Source of the DNA: Lachnospiraceae bacterium
GTDB lineage: Bacteria; Bacillota; Clostridia; Lachnospirales; Lachnospiraceae
Length of the DNA: 64,000 bases
NCBI GenBank assembly: GCA_017483735.1
Contig: JAFUVF010000010.1
Coordinates: 1-64,000 of the forward strand
Direction: 5' to 3'
How positions within the stretch are numbered: the first letter of the stretch is position 1; every line of letters begins with the position of its first letter. Below the pieces are notes generated by a model. It was not told the origin of the DNA, did no database searches, and was given only the letters and a program-made list of their open reading frames with translations. Made by a program: the position numbers and the translations under genes. This document shows positions 42,443 to 52,039 of the stretch, in pieces.

Positions 42443-43296
42443 AGAAAATTGCGGATTATACCCTTATGGAAGAAATCGGAAGCGGCTCTCAGGGCTATGT
42501 ATACAGAGCTTTGAGAAATGGCAGGGAGTATGCCTGCAAGGTATCGGAGGATGAAAGGACGCTTGAAAGGGAGGGGAAGATTCTTAAGACCATTATGAGC
42601 AGGAGGTTAAATATACCGGAATATTCAGAATATTTCAAAACAGACAAGGGTTATTTATTTATGGAATACATAAAAGGGGTTTCTTTGGATAAATATATGA
42701 TGTTATTAAGGAAAAATGTTAATAATAACAGCAGATACGAACGGGAGGAATACCATAAAATGATATATGATATCATAAAAGGTGTTGCTAAAATATTAAA
42801 GAACATACATGACTTAAAACAGCCTTTAATTTATATGGATTTAAAAACAGAGAATATTTTAATTAAAAACAATAACAAGCCGTATTTAATTGACTTTGGA
42901 AGTGCCCTTTATTTGAATGAAGGCAGAAGCGTGATAACCGGTACAAGGGGCTATGGAGCGAGGGAGCAGTTTGTAAAGGGTGGAAAGGTGGGACTGTATA
43001 CGGATGTGTATGCCTTCGGGAGACTTGCACATTATATGCTTACCGGGGACAGCCCGTATCTTCCGCCGTATGAGAAGCCTCCCATAAGGGAGTATGACAG
43101 TATGCTTTCCAAGGAGCTATCGAACCTTTTGGCTGCCTGCACTGTGGAGGATACGTCGCTTCGCCCGCCTGATATGGGATATGTGTGTGACAGGCTGGAA
43201 AAAATAACACCGGTAAGCAAAGGCCTGGGACAGATTTTTGCGAGGTCACATTATGAAGGGGAATTTGTATACATAAAGAATGTGGTGCTTAGATGA
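42439..43296 (+). CDS. Soluble Ser/Thr protein kinase
   Basis: 285 residues. The Gly loop GSGSQGYVY (14-22), Lys34 in YACK, the catalytic loop YMDLKTEN (Asp134, Lys136, Asn139; HRD is changed to YMD) and DFG at 152-154 are present. APE is replaced by GYGAREQF. There is no transmembrane helix or PASTA domain, unlike PrkC. Bases 42661-42900, encoding the core from about residue 75 to 154, are only 25% GC against about 50% in the next 60 bases. It is coupled to the PP2C-like gene and likely regulates envelope or growth functions (inference). Confidence 0.88.
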   Translation: MKKIADYTLMEEIGSGSQGYVYRALRNGREYACKVSEDERTLEREGKILKTIMSRRLNIPEYSEYFKTDKGYLFMEYIKGVSLDKYMMLLRKNVNNNSRYEREEYHKMIYDIIKGVAKILKNIHDLKQPLIYMDLKTENILIKNNNKPYLIDFGSALYLNEGRSVITGTRGYGAREQFVKGGKVGLYTDVYAFGRLAHYMLTGDSPYLPPYEKPPIREYDSMLSKELSNLLAACTVEDTSLRPPDMGYVCDRLEKITPVSKGLGQIFARSHYEGEFVYIKNVVLR

Positions 43297-43341
43297 AAAA
43301 TGTGCTATAAATTATAGTAACAAAAATAAAGGAGAAACGCC

Positions 43342-44754
43342 ATGTCCATAATCGCAGGTTATATGGTTCCGCACCCTCCCATGATAATGAGTGAGATAGG
43401 AAAGGGCAGGGAGAAGGATATTCAGGATACTATAGACGCATATGAAAGTGTGGCGGAGGATATCGCTTCCCATAGACCGGATACAATAATCATATCCTCG
43501 CCCCACAGTATAATGTATGCGGATTATTTTCATATTTCTCCGGGAAGCAAAGCCTATGGGGATATGGCAGCCTTCTATGCCCCGGAGGTTTCGTTTTCTG
43601 CGGATTACGACACGGAGCTTGTCACGGAAATATGCAATATTGCGGATGAAAGGATGTTTCCTGCGGGAACCTTGGGGGAGAAGAACAATACTCTCGATCA
43701 CGGAACAATGGTTCCGCTTTATTTTATCTGCAAAAAATATACGGATTTTAAGCTTGTGAGGATAGGGCTCTCAGGTCTGCCCTATTCGGAGCACTATATT
43801 ATGGGGCAGTATATAAAGGAGGCTGTGGAGAGAAGCGGAAGGCGTGCGGTATATGTGGCAAGCGGCGACCTTTCCCACAAGCTGCAGTCCTACGGCCCGT
43901 ATGGATTTGCAAAGGAAGGACCACAGTATGACGAAAGAATAATGGATGTGATGGGAAATGCACGCTTTGATGAGCTGCTAGATTTTGATGAGGGCTTCTG
44001 CGACAGAGCCTCGGAATGCGGACACCGCTCCTTTGTGATGCTTGCCGGAGCCTTTGACGGCGTAAATGTGGAGGCAAGACCCCTGTCCCATCAGGATGTG
44101 ACGGGAGTGGGCTACGGAATATGCATTTTTCATCCAAAGGGGGCGGATGCGTCGAGGAGGTTCTTAAAAAGAAGAAGAGGGAAGCTTATGGAGCAGATGG
44201 AAAATATAAGGGAAGCCGAGGACGCCTATGTGACGGTGGCAAGGCGCTCCGTGGAAAGCTATGTGGCGGAGGGCATTCGCCTTGATGCTGATACTGCGCT
44301 TACGGGGATAAGGGATGAGGCGGTATTAAAGGATTTGCTGCACAGAAGGGCGGGAGCCTTTGTATCGATCCACAAGGAGGGAAGATTAAGGGGCTGTATC
44401 GGGACTATACTTCCGGTGTGCGAAAATCTGGCTTTGGAGCTTATAAGCAACGGAATATCCGCATCCACGAAGGATCCGAGATTTTCTCCCATTACTGAAA
44501 ATGAACTTTCTTTATTGGAATATAGCGTTGATATTCTGGGAGAGCCCGAGGATATTGCGTCCAAGGCTGAGCTTGATGTGAAAAGGTACGGCGTGATAGT
44601 CTTAAAGGGCATAAAGAGAGGGCTTCTTTTGCCGGACTTAGAGGGTGTGGATACTATAGACGAGCAGATAGCAATAGCAAAGCAAAAGGCCGGTATCCGT
44701 GAGGACGACCAGGACGTGAAGCTTCAAAGGTTTGAGGTTGTGAGACATAAATAA
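43342..44754 (+). CDS. AmmeMemoRadiSam A/B fusion: Memo-like plus AMMECR1 domains
   Basis: 470 residues. Residues 1-265 form a Memo/LigB extradiol-dioxygenase-like domain (YMVPHPPMIMSE, SSPHSIMYADYF, LDHGTMVPLYF, ASGDLSHKL, HQDVTGVGYG). Residues about 295-470 form an AMMECR1 domain (AFVSIHKEGRLRGCIGTI, STKDPRFSPITENEL). Many bacteria encode these with a radical SAM partner, AmrS; none is adjacent here. The system's biochemical role is not established. Confidence 0.9.
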   Translation: MSIIAGYMVPHPPMIMSEIGKGREKDIQDTIDAYESVAEDIASHRPDTIIISSPHSIMYADYFHISPGSKAYGDMAAFYAPEVSFSADYDTELVTEICNIADERMFPAGTLGEKNNTLDHGTMVPLYFICKKYTDFKLVRIGLSGLPYSEHYIMGQYIKEAVERSGRRAVYVASGDLSHKLQSYGPYGFAKEGPQYDERIMDVMGNARFDELLDFDEGFCDRASECGHRSFVMLAGAFDGVNVEARPLSHQDVTGVGYGICIFHPKGADASRRFLKRRRGKLMEQMENIREAEDAYVTVARRSVESYVAEGIRLDADTALTGIRDEAVLKDLLHRRAGAFVSIHKEGRLRGCIGTILPVCENLALELISNGISASTKDPRFSPITENELSLLEYSVDILGEPEDIASKAELDVKRYGVIVLKGIKRGLLLPDLEGVDTIDEQIAIAKQKAGIREDDQDVKLQRFEVVRHK

Positions 44755-44755
44755 G

Positions 44756-45814
44756 TTATTTGAGGATTTTATTTAATATCTCATCCTCCATAACCAGCTT
44801 TTTGGCTGCCTCTCTGTACTTCTCTTCATGGAGATAGGTGTGTCGGTGGGGCTTTATGGAGGGCGCCATATCGATAGCCCTTATAAAGTCCTCCTTTTTC
44901 ATACCCAGGGTTGCCACATAGTCGAAAAAGCCTGTATCGGTAAGGACTGTGGTTACTCTTTTGTATCTGTGGTTCTGCACTATAGCCATTATATATGTGG
45001 CGATTCCCACCTGTATGCCGTGCAGCTGCGGAACCTCCAAAAGCTTATCAAGGGCATGTGAGATGAGATGCTCACTTCCGGAGGTGGGATTTGAGGAGCC
45101 TGCAATTTCGTTGGCGATGCCGCTCATTGCGAGGGAGTCGAGAAGCTCCTTTAAGAAAAGCTCGTCCTTTATGGTTTCATAGGGAGTGCGGACAAAGCTG
45201 TTCACAGCCTTCTTTGCTATCATTACCGCAAAATCGTTCATCTTTGTATAGCCGCATTCCTCCTCGTAGAGCCAGTCGTAGAGCGAGGTTATCTTTGCAA
45301 TCATATCTCCGATGCCGGAATATATGAACCTTTCGGGTGCGGTGCGGATTACCTCCGTATCCACGATTATGCCGTAGGCAAGCTTCGCAGGCACCGAGTT
45401 TCTGCGTCCGTTTACCATTAAGGAGGCGCTGGCGGAGGAGAAGCCGTCGCTCGAAGATGAGGTGGGAATGCTGATGAAGGGCAGATTCTTTAAGAATGCC
45501 GCATACTTGCCCGCATCTATGACCTTGCCGCCTCCTATGGAGACTACAGCCTTTACGTCATTTGAGAGTGTAAAGGCAAGCTCAATTATATCGTCTATAT
45601 CTATGGAGTCCAATTCCTGATATTCAAGCACCTCCACGCCGGCCTCTCTTATGGAGGTCATTACATCCATTCCGAACAGGTCTATAAGCCCGTTTCCGAA
45701 AAAGATCACAACCTTGTCAAGCCCTTCCCTTTTAAGCTCGGAGCCTATATATTTCATCGCTCCCTTTCCTATTCTTAGTATTACCGGTATGGATATGCTG
45801 CTTTTTGCACTCAT
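44756..45814 (-). CDS. Iron-containing ADH family, glycerol-1-phosphate dehydrogenase-like
   Basis: 352 residues from the ATG at 45814, with AAGGAGCGAGG upstream; a longer frame to 45898 lacks an RBS. The NAD motif IGGGKVIDAGKYAA, SIPTSSSSDGFSSASA and the metal ligand block SGSEHLISHALD match the sn-glycerol-1-phosphate dehydrogenase / AraM group (Fe-ADH_2). Bacterial AraM makes archaeal-type glycerol-1-phosphate. The gene is convergent with the AmmeMemo gene, stops adjacent. Confidence 0.8.
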   Translation of the reverse strand: MSAKSSISIPVILRIGKGAMKYIGSELKREGLDKVVIFFGNGLIDLFGMDVMTSIREAGVEVLEYQELDSIDIDDIIELAFTLSNDVKAVVSIGGGKVIDAGKYAAFLKNLPFISIPTSSSSDGFSSASASLMVNGRRNSVPAKLAYGIIVDTEVIRTAPERFIYSGIGDMIAKITSLYDWLYEEECGYTKMNDFAVMIAKKAVNSFVRTPYETIKDELFLKELLDSLAMSGIANEIAGSSNPTSGSEHLISHALDKLLEVPQLHGIQVGIATYIMAIVQNHRYKRVTTVLTDTGFFDYVATLGMKKEDFIRAIDMAPSIKPHRHTYLHEEKYREAAKKLVMEDEILNKILK

Positions 45815-45986
45815 TTTGCGTCCTCGCTCCTTAAATTTAAGTATTTTCCAAAGCTGATTATAGATTCTAACACAAAGCCGGAAATTCTGCAAATGCATAT
45901 AGCGGAGTTTTTTTGGGTTACATTTAAAGTTTACTATGAAAAAAAGCTTTTTTATGATAAAATTAGGGCATTAGGGAGTAGATATC

Positions 45987-48900
45987 ATGTTACAGAGAAG
46001 CTATGTTTTTTATTCAAAGGAAGAGGCGGCGTTAGCTGCCACGGGTATGAAGGAAATATGGGATGGCGGTAAATACGGGGATGCCGTGGCTCATATTTAT
46101 TCCTGCGGGATCGAAACGGAGGATGTCGCTGCTACCGCAGAGCTTATAAAAAAAGCCGTACCGGGGATAAAGACGGTGGGTATAAGCCTTTTTCGAGGGA
46201 GCGTTTTGGAGGACGACGATTATATCAGGTGCAGCGTCCTATTTCTTGAGAGCGCCCGTGCTGAGGTGTTAAATCTGTGTGAGAATGAGACAGGAATAGA
46301 TTGTGCGGTCAAAAAGCTCCACAGCTACCTTGATAAAACCGAAAATGTACGGGGAGTGGAGCTCTACCCCTCCGGAGCCCATATGAATATGTCGGCATTT
46401 ATGGATGCAGTCACGAAAGGATATGAGGATATTCCTTTCTTCGGCGCAGCAGCAAATTTCCTTATGTTTGAGACAAAGAACCCCATAATCTATACGATGG
46501 GGGAGGAAATAGGCGAATACGGCATAAACGCCGTGGTATACAGCGGAGAGTCCCTGCATATACATTCCGATTATGTGCTCGGATGGAAGCCTATAGGGAA
46601 GGAAATGGATGTCACAGAGACACCCATTCCCGAAAGGGGGGACTGCGGTCTTAAGACCATCGACGGAATGCCGGCAGTTAAGATATACGAAAAATATCTT
46701 GGGGTCAGCTCCAGCGAAAATCTCACATGGAATACCTGCGAATTTCCGTTGTACGTGGAGAGGAACGGCTGCCCCATGGCGAGGGTTCCCGCAGGCTTTA
46801 ACGACAGGGGCGAGCTCTTCCTCTTAGGCGATATAAGGGAGGGAGAGAAGCTTCGCTTTTCATACGCAAAGAAGAAGGAGGTGCTTTCGGCGGCAAGGGA
46901 GGGCTGCAACAGGGTGGCGCGCTTTGAGCCGGAGGCGATAGAGCTTTTTGTGTGCGGCAACAGAACTCTGTTTCTTAAGGAGGATGCAAGTACAGAGCTT
47001 GATTATTTTGCAGGGATCAATCCCAACAGAAGCTTCGTGCACGGTATGTGTGAGATATACAGACATCATGGCAGGGGAGGCATATTAAACAGCGCCCTTG
47101 TGATAATCGGTATGAGAGAGGGGGAACCCTCCGGGAGATGCAGCGAATGCGAGGTGGAGGAAATAAAGCATCCCGATAACGAAATCATACCTTTAGAGGA
47201 GAGGATAGCGGTATTTCTCGGCGCTATGACGGAGGAATTGAGGGATGCGGTCAAAAGCGCAAATGCAGCAAATGAGGCGAAAAGCTCATTTCTATCAAAT
47301 ATGTCCCATGAGATAAGAACTCCCATAAATGCGGTGCTTGGCATGGATGAGATGATACTCAGGGAGACTAAGGAGGACAATACCTACGGGTATGCGGAAA
47401 ATATAAGGACTGCGGGGAATACTCTCCTTGGACTAGTAAATGATATTCTTGATTTCTCAAAGATAGAGGCGGGCAAGATGGATATCATTCCGGTGGATTA
47501 CGATTTTGCCTCTGTTTTGAACGATTTGGTAAATATGGTGCGCCAGAGGGCGGAGAACAAGGGCTTGTCAGTGGAAGTGAATGTTAATCCCGAAATGCCG
47601 AACCTCCTCCACGGAGATGAGATAAGGATAAAGCAGATTGCCACCAATATACTGACCAACGCCGTGAAATATACGGAAAAGGGCGGGATTACGATAGATG
47701 TGGACTTCGACAGGCATGAGCCCTTCTATATCACATTGAAGATGAGCATATCCGATACCGGGATCGGCATTAAGCCGGAGGCGATGGAGCACCTCTTCAA
47801 TGCCTTTGAGAGGATAGAGGAGGAGAGGAACAGAAACATTGAGGGCACCGGGCTTGGAATGAATATTACCCAAAGGCTTCTTAAGCTTATGGGAAGCAAG
47901 CTTAACGTGGAAAGTGAGTACGGAAAGGGAAGCACATTTTCCTTTGAGGTAGCCCAGAATGTGGTCAAGTGGGACGAAATCGGGGACTATGAGGCGGCGC
48001 TTAAGAACTCTCTTGCAAAGAGAAGGATTTACAAGGAGAAATTCATTGCACCCAATGCCCGGATTCTCGTGGTGGACGATACGCCCATGAACCTGACCGT
48101 TTTCGAGGCGCTTCTTAAAAAGACAAGGATTCTCATAGACAAGGCGGAAAGCGGAGCGGAGGCAATCGCCCTTACCAGAAAGGGGAAATACGATATTATA
48201 TTCCTTGACCACAGGATGCCGGAAAAGGACGGAATAGAGACCCTTAAGGAGATAAGGGAGGAGGAGACCAATCCCAATAAGGATACGGTGTCCATATCTC
48301 TTACCGCCAATGCGGTATCCGGCGCAAGGGAGCAGTATATAGAGGCAGGCTTTGAGGATTATCTCACCAAGCCCATCGACTCCGAGAAGCTGGAGGAGAT
48401 GCTGATCGAATATCTGCCCGGGGAAAAGGTGATGGAGGCATCCGAGGATGAGGATACAATAGAGGATGAGGCGGCAGGTATTGAGGACGTTCCCGAGTGG
48501 CTTAAGGCGGTAAGGGAGATAGATGTGAGAGAGGGGCTTAAGAATAACGGGCATAATCTGGCCGACTATCTTAGTACCGTCGAGATATTTAAGGATTATA
48601 TCGGGGAAAACGCCAGAGTTATTGAGAGACTGCTTAATGAAAAGGACTGGAAGAACTACACCACGAAGGTTCATGCGCTCAAATCCTCCGCAAGGATAAT
48701 CGGCGCAATGGCGCTGTCAGAATTTGCCGCAAAGCTGGAAAAGGCGGGAAACGAAGAGGATACCGAGAGCATTGAGAGGGATACGCCGGCATTACTTGAA
48801 GAATACCGCAGCTTTATCGAAAGTCTGAGGGATAATAAAGAGGAGGAAAAGCTTCCTCTCATATCTGCGGTAAAGCTTATGGAGGCATACAGAGCGCTTC

Positions 48901-49058
48901 GTGAATTCGCCGCAAGCCTTGACTTTGATAATGCAGAGTTTATAATAAATGAAGTCGATAAATACAGGCTTCCGAAGGCGGAGGAAAAGCGCTATGCGGG
49001 AATAAAGGAAGCGCTTATGAACCTCGATTGGGACAGGATTAAAGCACTTATAGGATAA
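45987..49058 (+). CDS. FIST-domain hybrid histidine kinase with REC and Hpt
   Basis: 1023 residues, no membrane helix. Residues about 30-225 are FIST_N and 225-390 FIST_C, a cytoplasmic sensor fold proposed to bind small ligands such as amino acids. HisKA has SNMSHEIRTPINAVLGM (His441), followed by the HATPase (SDTGIGIKPEAMEH, EGTGLGMNITQRLL), a receiver with IIFLDHRMPEKDG (Asp741) and an Hpt domain with intact VHALKSSARIIGA (His896). The last 100 residues have no assigned fold. It is paralogous to the kinase at 20250-22895. The amino-acid transporter gene sstT follows after 13 nt. Confidence 0.93.
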   Translation: MLQRSYVFYSKEEAALAATGMKEIWDGGKYGDAVAHIYSCGIETEDVAATAELIKKAVPGIKTVGISLFRGSVLEDDDYIRCSVLFLESARAEVLNLCENETGIDCAVKKLHSYLDKTENVRGVELYPSGAHMNMSAFMDAVTKGYEDIPFFGAAANFLMFETKNPIIYTMGEEIGEYGINAVVYSGESLHIHSDYVLGWKPIGKEMDVTETPIPERGDCGLKTIDGMPAVKIYEKYLGVSSSENLTWNTCEFPLYVERNGCPMARVPAGFNDRGELFLLGDIREGEKLRFSYAKKKEVLSAAREGCNRVARFEPEAIELFVCGNRTLFLKEDASTELDYFAGINPNRSFVHGMCEIYRHHGRGGILNSALVIIGMREGEPSGRCSECEVEEIKHPDNEIIPLEERIAVFLGAMTEELRDAVKSANAANEAKSSFLSNMSHEIRTPINAVLGMDEMILRETKEDNTYGYAENIRTAGNTLLGLVNDILDFSKIEAGKMDIIPVDYDFASVLNDLVNMVRQRAENKGLSVEVNVNPEMPNLLHGDEIRIKQIATNILTNAVKYTEKGGITIDVDFDRHEPFYITLKMSISDTGIGIKPEAMEHLFNAFERIEEERNRNIEGTGLGMNITQRLLKLMGSKLNVESEYGKGSTFSFEVAQNVVKWDEIGDYEAALKNSLAKRRIYKEKFIAPNARILVVDDTPMNLTVFEALLKKTRILIDKAESGAEAIALTRKGKYDIIFLDHRMPEKDGIETLKEIREEETNPNKDTVSISLTANAVSGAREQYIEAGFEDYLTKPIDSEKLEEMLIEYLPGEKVMEASEDEDTIEDEAAGIEDVPEWLKAVREIDVREGLKNNGHNLADYLSTVEIFKDYIGENARVIERLLNEKDWKNYTTKVHALKSSARIIGAMALSEFAAKLEKAGNEEDTESIERDTPALLEEYRSFIESLRDNKEEEKLPLISAVKLMEAYRALREFAASLDFDNAEFIINEVDKYRLPKAEEKRYAGIKEALMNLDWDRIKALIG

Positions 49059-49071
49059 AGGAGAACGCAAA

Positions 49072-50331
49072 ATGAAGGCATTAAAGGCAATAGCAGACAA
49101 ATATAACAGCGCAAGCCTGATATTCAGGATATTTATAGGCATTGTGACAGGTATCATTCTGGCACTCATCTTCCCGAATGCGACATGGATTTCCACCCTC
49201 GGAGACCTTTTTGTCGGAGCGCTTAAGTCCATCGCACCTGTACTTGTGGCGGTATTGGTATCAAGCTCATTATGTCAGGGAACCGGGAAGTTAGACAGGC
49301 GCTTTGGGATGGTAATACTCTTCTATATGCTCACAACCTTTCTTGCGGCGTTTGTTGCGGTAATCGTAAGCTTTATGTTCCCTGTAAACCTTACTCTTGC
49401 TACGGAGGCAGGAGAGCAGGCGGCTCCCGGCGGAGTGGGAGAGGTGCTTTACAATCTTCTTATGAATATAATCGTAAACCCGATACAGGCTACCGCAAGC
49501 GCTAATTATATGGGAATACTCTTTTGGTCTGCAATATTGGGGCTTACATTAAAGGGGATAGCGTCTGATACGACGAAAACATTCTTGTCCGACCTTGCGG
49601 ATGCGGTTTCGCAGGGCGTAAGATGGATAATAAATCTCGCACCCTTCGGAATATGCGGACTTGTGTTTGCCTCAGTATCAGGGAACGGGCTCAATATTTT
49701 TGTGACCTACGGAAAGCTTGTGGCGCTGCTTGTGGGCTCAATGCTTGTAGTTTCACTCATAATAGACCCTCTTATAGTGGCTGTATCGCTCCATGTAAAT
49801 CCCTATCCACTAGTGTGGAGATGCCTTAAGGAGAGCGGCGTTACGGCGTTTTTTACCAGGAGCTCCGCAGCGAATATCCCCGTGAATATGGCGCTTTGTG
49901 AAAAGCTCGGGCTTGATAAGGATATGTATTCGGTATCGATTCCTCTGGGTGCCACGATAAATATGGATGGTGCGGCAATAACGATCACAATAATGACGCT
50001 TGCTGCGGCGCATACCGTGGGAATAAGCGTGGATATACCTACGGCGCTCATACTTTCGGTGCTTGCGGCTCTGGCAGCCTGCGGAGCTTCAGGTGTAGCC
50101 GGCGGTTCGCTCCTTTTGATACCCATGGCATGCTCGCTCTTTGGAATATCCAATGACGTGGCGATGCAGGTGGTAGGCGTGGGCTTTATCATAGGGGTAA
50201 TTCAGGACAGTGTGGAGACCGCCCTTAATTCCTCCGGAGATGTAATGTTTGCGGCGACTGCGGAGTATTATCAGTGGCGCAAGGAAGGAAAGCCCCTGCC
50301 TGAATTTCTTACGGGAAAGAAAAATAAATAA
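49072..50331 (+). CDS. sstT: Serine/threonine:Na+ symporter
   Basis: 419 residues of the DAACS (glutamate transporter) family, with about eight helices. The SstT-type substrate region FTRSSAANIPVNMALCEKLG, PLGATINMDGAAITITI and ASGVAGGSLLLIPMA is present. It imports Ser and Thr with Na+. It is probably cotranscribed with the FIST kinase, suggesting that kinase senses amino-acid status. Confidence 0.9.
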   Translation: MKALKAIADKYNSASLIFRIFIGIVTGIILALIFPNATWISTLGDLFVGALKSIAPVLVAVLVSSSLCQGTGKLDRRFGMVILFYMLTTFLAAFVAVIVSFMFPVNLTLATEAGEQAAPGGVGEVLYNLLMNIIVNPIQATASANYMGILFWSAILGLTLKGIASDTTKTFLSDLADAVSQGVRWIINLAPFGICGLVFASVSGNGLNIFVTYGKLVALLVGSMLVVSLIIDPLIVAVSLHVNPYPLVWRCLKESGVTAFFTRSSAANIPVNMALCEKLGLDKDMYSVSIPLGATINMDGAAITITIMTLAAAHTVGISVDIPTALILSVLAALAACGASGVAGGSLLLIPMACSLFGISNDVAMQVVGVGFIIGVIQDSVETALNSSGDVMFAATAEYYQWRKEGKPLPEFLTGKKNK

Positions 50332-50363
50332 AAGCAAAAATTATAGTTTGAGGTTTACATAAT

Positions 50364-51056
50364 ATGGATATGAACAATCTTCCCACCTCCTTACAGCAGC
50401 TGGGAAATATGAGCGTTGAATATATGCTTGATATGTTCAGGGAGAATATGGTGCCGGTTGAGAGCTTTTTTGCCAATTACCGCTGCGCCATTATGGAAAT
50501 CGAGACAAAGTTTAATGTGTTAAACGAGCGTTTTTCCATAAAATACGACGATAACCCAATAGAGAGCATCAAATCCAGAGTTAAGGAGCTTGACAGCATA
50601 ATCAAGAAGGCTATGAAGAAAAATATCCCCATAACTCTGGAATCCATCGAGAAAAACATAAAGGATATAGCGGGAGTGCGGGTAATCTGCTCCTTTGAGC
50701 AGGATATATACACTCTTGCGGAGCAGTTTTTGGAGCAGGATGATATAACCCTTTTGGAGAAAAAGGATTATATAAAGGAGCCCAAGCCCAACGGCTACAG
50801 GAGCCTTCATCTCATTGTATCGGTGCCGATATTTACCGAGGAGGGCAAGAAGGATATACCGGTGGAGGTGCAGCTTAGAACGATAGCCATGGACTTCTGG
50901 GCAAGCCTCGAGCACAAGATGCGCTACAAAAAGAATATTTCCAGAGAAATGCAGGCGGAGCTTGCGGACAAGCTTCACAGCTGCGCCACGGACAGCGCCG
51001 AGCTGGACAAGAGCATGCAGGAGATAAGAAACTCGCTTTTGGAGAATAAGGAGTAA
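50364..51056 (+). CDS. Small alarmone synthetase (RelP/RelQ-like)
   Basis: 230 residues. The RelA/SpoT synthetase domain is complete: FSIKYDDNPIESIKSRVK, DIAGVRVICSFEQDIY, EPKPNGYRSLHLIVSVP and VEVQLRTIAMDFWASLEHK. There is no hydrolase, TGS or ACT domain. It makes (p)ppGpp from GTP/GDP and ATP without ribosomes. It follows sstT and could link amino-acid uptake genes to stringent signalling. Confidence 0.92.
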   Translation: MDMNNLPTSLQQLGNMSVEYMLDMFRENMVPVESFFANYRCAIMEIETKFNVLNERFSIKYDDNPIESIKSRVKELDSIIKKAMKKNIPITLESIEKNIKDIAGVRVICSFEQDIYTLAEQFLEQDDITLLEKKDYIKEPKPNGYRSLHLIVSVPIFTEEGKKDIPVEVQLRTIAMDFWASLEHKMRYKKNISREMQAELADKLHSCATDSAELDKSMQEIRNSLLENKE

Positions 51057-51075
51057 AGAATAAGGAGGTTTTGAT

Positions 51076-51555
51076 ATGGAGGAAAAAATGAAAAAAATCG
51101 GAATGCAGATGAATATTATGATGGGGGTTACGCTGTCTTTCTGCCTCTCTCTTGTAGGGAATCTTACATCGGGACATTTCACGGTTTTAGGGTTTTTGAT
51201 AAGCTTTGCGGCAAGCACGATAGTGAGCTTAATTATAGGCTTTTTCGTGCCGCTTAAAAAGCTTACGGATGATTTTACGAGAAAGCACAATCTGGAGCAG
51301 GGGAAGCTAAAGACAAGATGTGTGGAGAGCCTCATATCGGATTTGATATATACGCCCGTGATAACGCTTTTGATGGTGACAATGGCGTATTTTATGGCAA
51401 GTAAGAATGCTCCTGCGGGAGCGGTACATTTTCTTCCGATGTTTCTGCCGTCCCTCGTAATATCCCTCATTGTGGCATACATTATTATTTTCATCATAAC
51501 GCCGGTCTATATCGGATTTTTGATGAAGAAGAACGGGGTGGGGAGACCGGAATAA
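51076..51555 (+). CDS. Four-helix membrane protein of unknown function
   Basis: 159 residues with hydrophobic segments near 13-33, 35-57, 87-107 and 120-147, separated by a basic loop (DDFTRKHNLEQGKLKTR). It resembles DUF2798-type small membrane proteins in layout, but this is not certain. AAGGAGG is upstream of the ATG. A 79-nt gap separates it from the ACT gene. Confidence 0.6.
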   Translation: MEEKMKKIGMQMNIMMGVTLSFCLSLVGNLTSGHFTVLGFLISFAASTIVSLIIGFFVPLKKLTDDFTRKHNLEQGKLKTRCVESLISDLIYTPVITLLMVTMAYFMASKNAPAGAVHFLPMFLPSLVISLIVAYIIIFIITPVYIGFLMKKNGVGRPE

Positions 51556-51634
51556 GCGGAATCCCTTTACATCCGCCCCTCAATATGCTAGAGTATCATA
51601 AGGATTTGGAAAATTAAAGAAAGAGGATAATGAA

Positions 51635-52039
51635 ATGTTGAAGCAGGTATCCGTGTATGCGGAAAATGTCAAAGGAAAAATGCTCCAGATAACGGGGCTT
51701 CTCGCAAAGGAGGACATAAATATCTTAGGGTCCGTTACCAACGATTCCGCAGAGTACGGTATTGTAAGAATGGTGGTTTCCGACCCGGAGAAGGCGATTA
51801 AGGTGCTCTCCGAGGCAGGGATAATATGCAAGCTCACTGACGTTTTGGCGGTGGAGGTTGCGGATGAGGTGGGTAATCTCAACAAGCTGCTGCAGGCGCT
51901 CTCCGATGCGAACGTGAACGTCAATTATCTGTATCTCTCCTTTAACAGAGAATCGGGACTTCCTATAATGGTGCTCTCCGCAGATGAGCCCAAGGCAGTG
52001 GAGAACAGCTTGAGGAACAAGGGCTTCTCCCTATGCTAG
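51635..52039 (+). CDS. Tandem ACT-domain amino-acid-binding protein
   Basis: 134 residues. Two ACT modules are visible: KQVSVYAENVKGKMLQITGL (1-65) and VEVADEVGNLNKLLQALSDA (70-134). Standalone double-ACT proteins of this type are widespread in Clostridia, often near phenylacetate-CoA ligase; here no such gene is present. It probably binds an amino acid and regulates a partner. It overlaps the next gene by 7 nt. Confidence 0.88.
   Translation: MLKQVSVYAENVKGKMLQITGLLAKEDINILGSVTNDSAEYGIVRMVVSDPEKAIKVLSEAGIICKLTDVLAVEVADEVGNLNKLLQALSDANVNVNYLYLSFNRESGLPIMVLSADEPKAVENSLRNKGFSLC

Noticed and set aside
47568..48674. 368-codon open frame on the minus strand inside the FIST kinase gene
   Set aside because: It is exactly antisense to HK and REC domains that have clear motifs, has no RBS, and its residue pattern (Leu/His/Tyr-rich) is that of a shadow frame.
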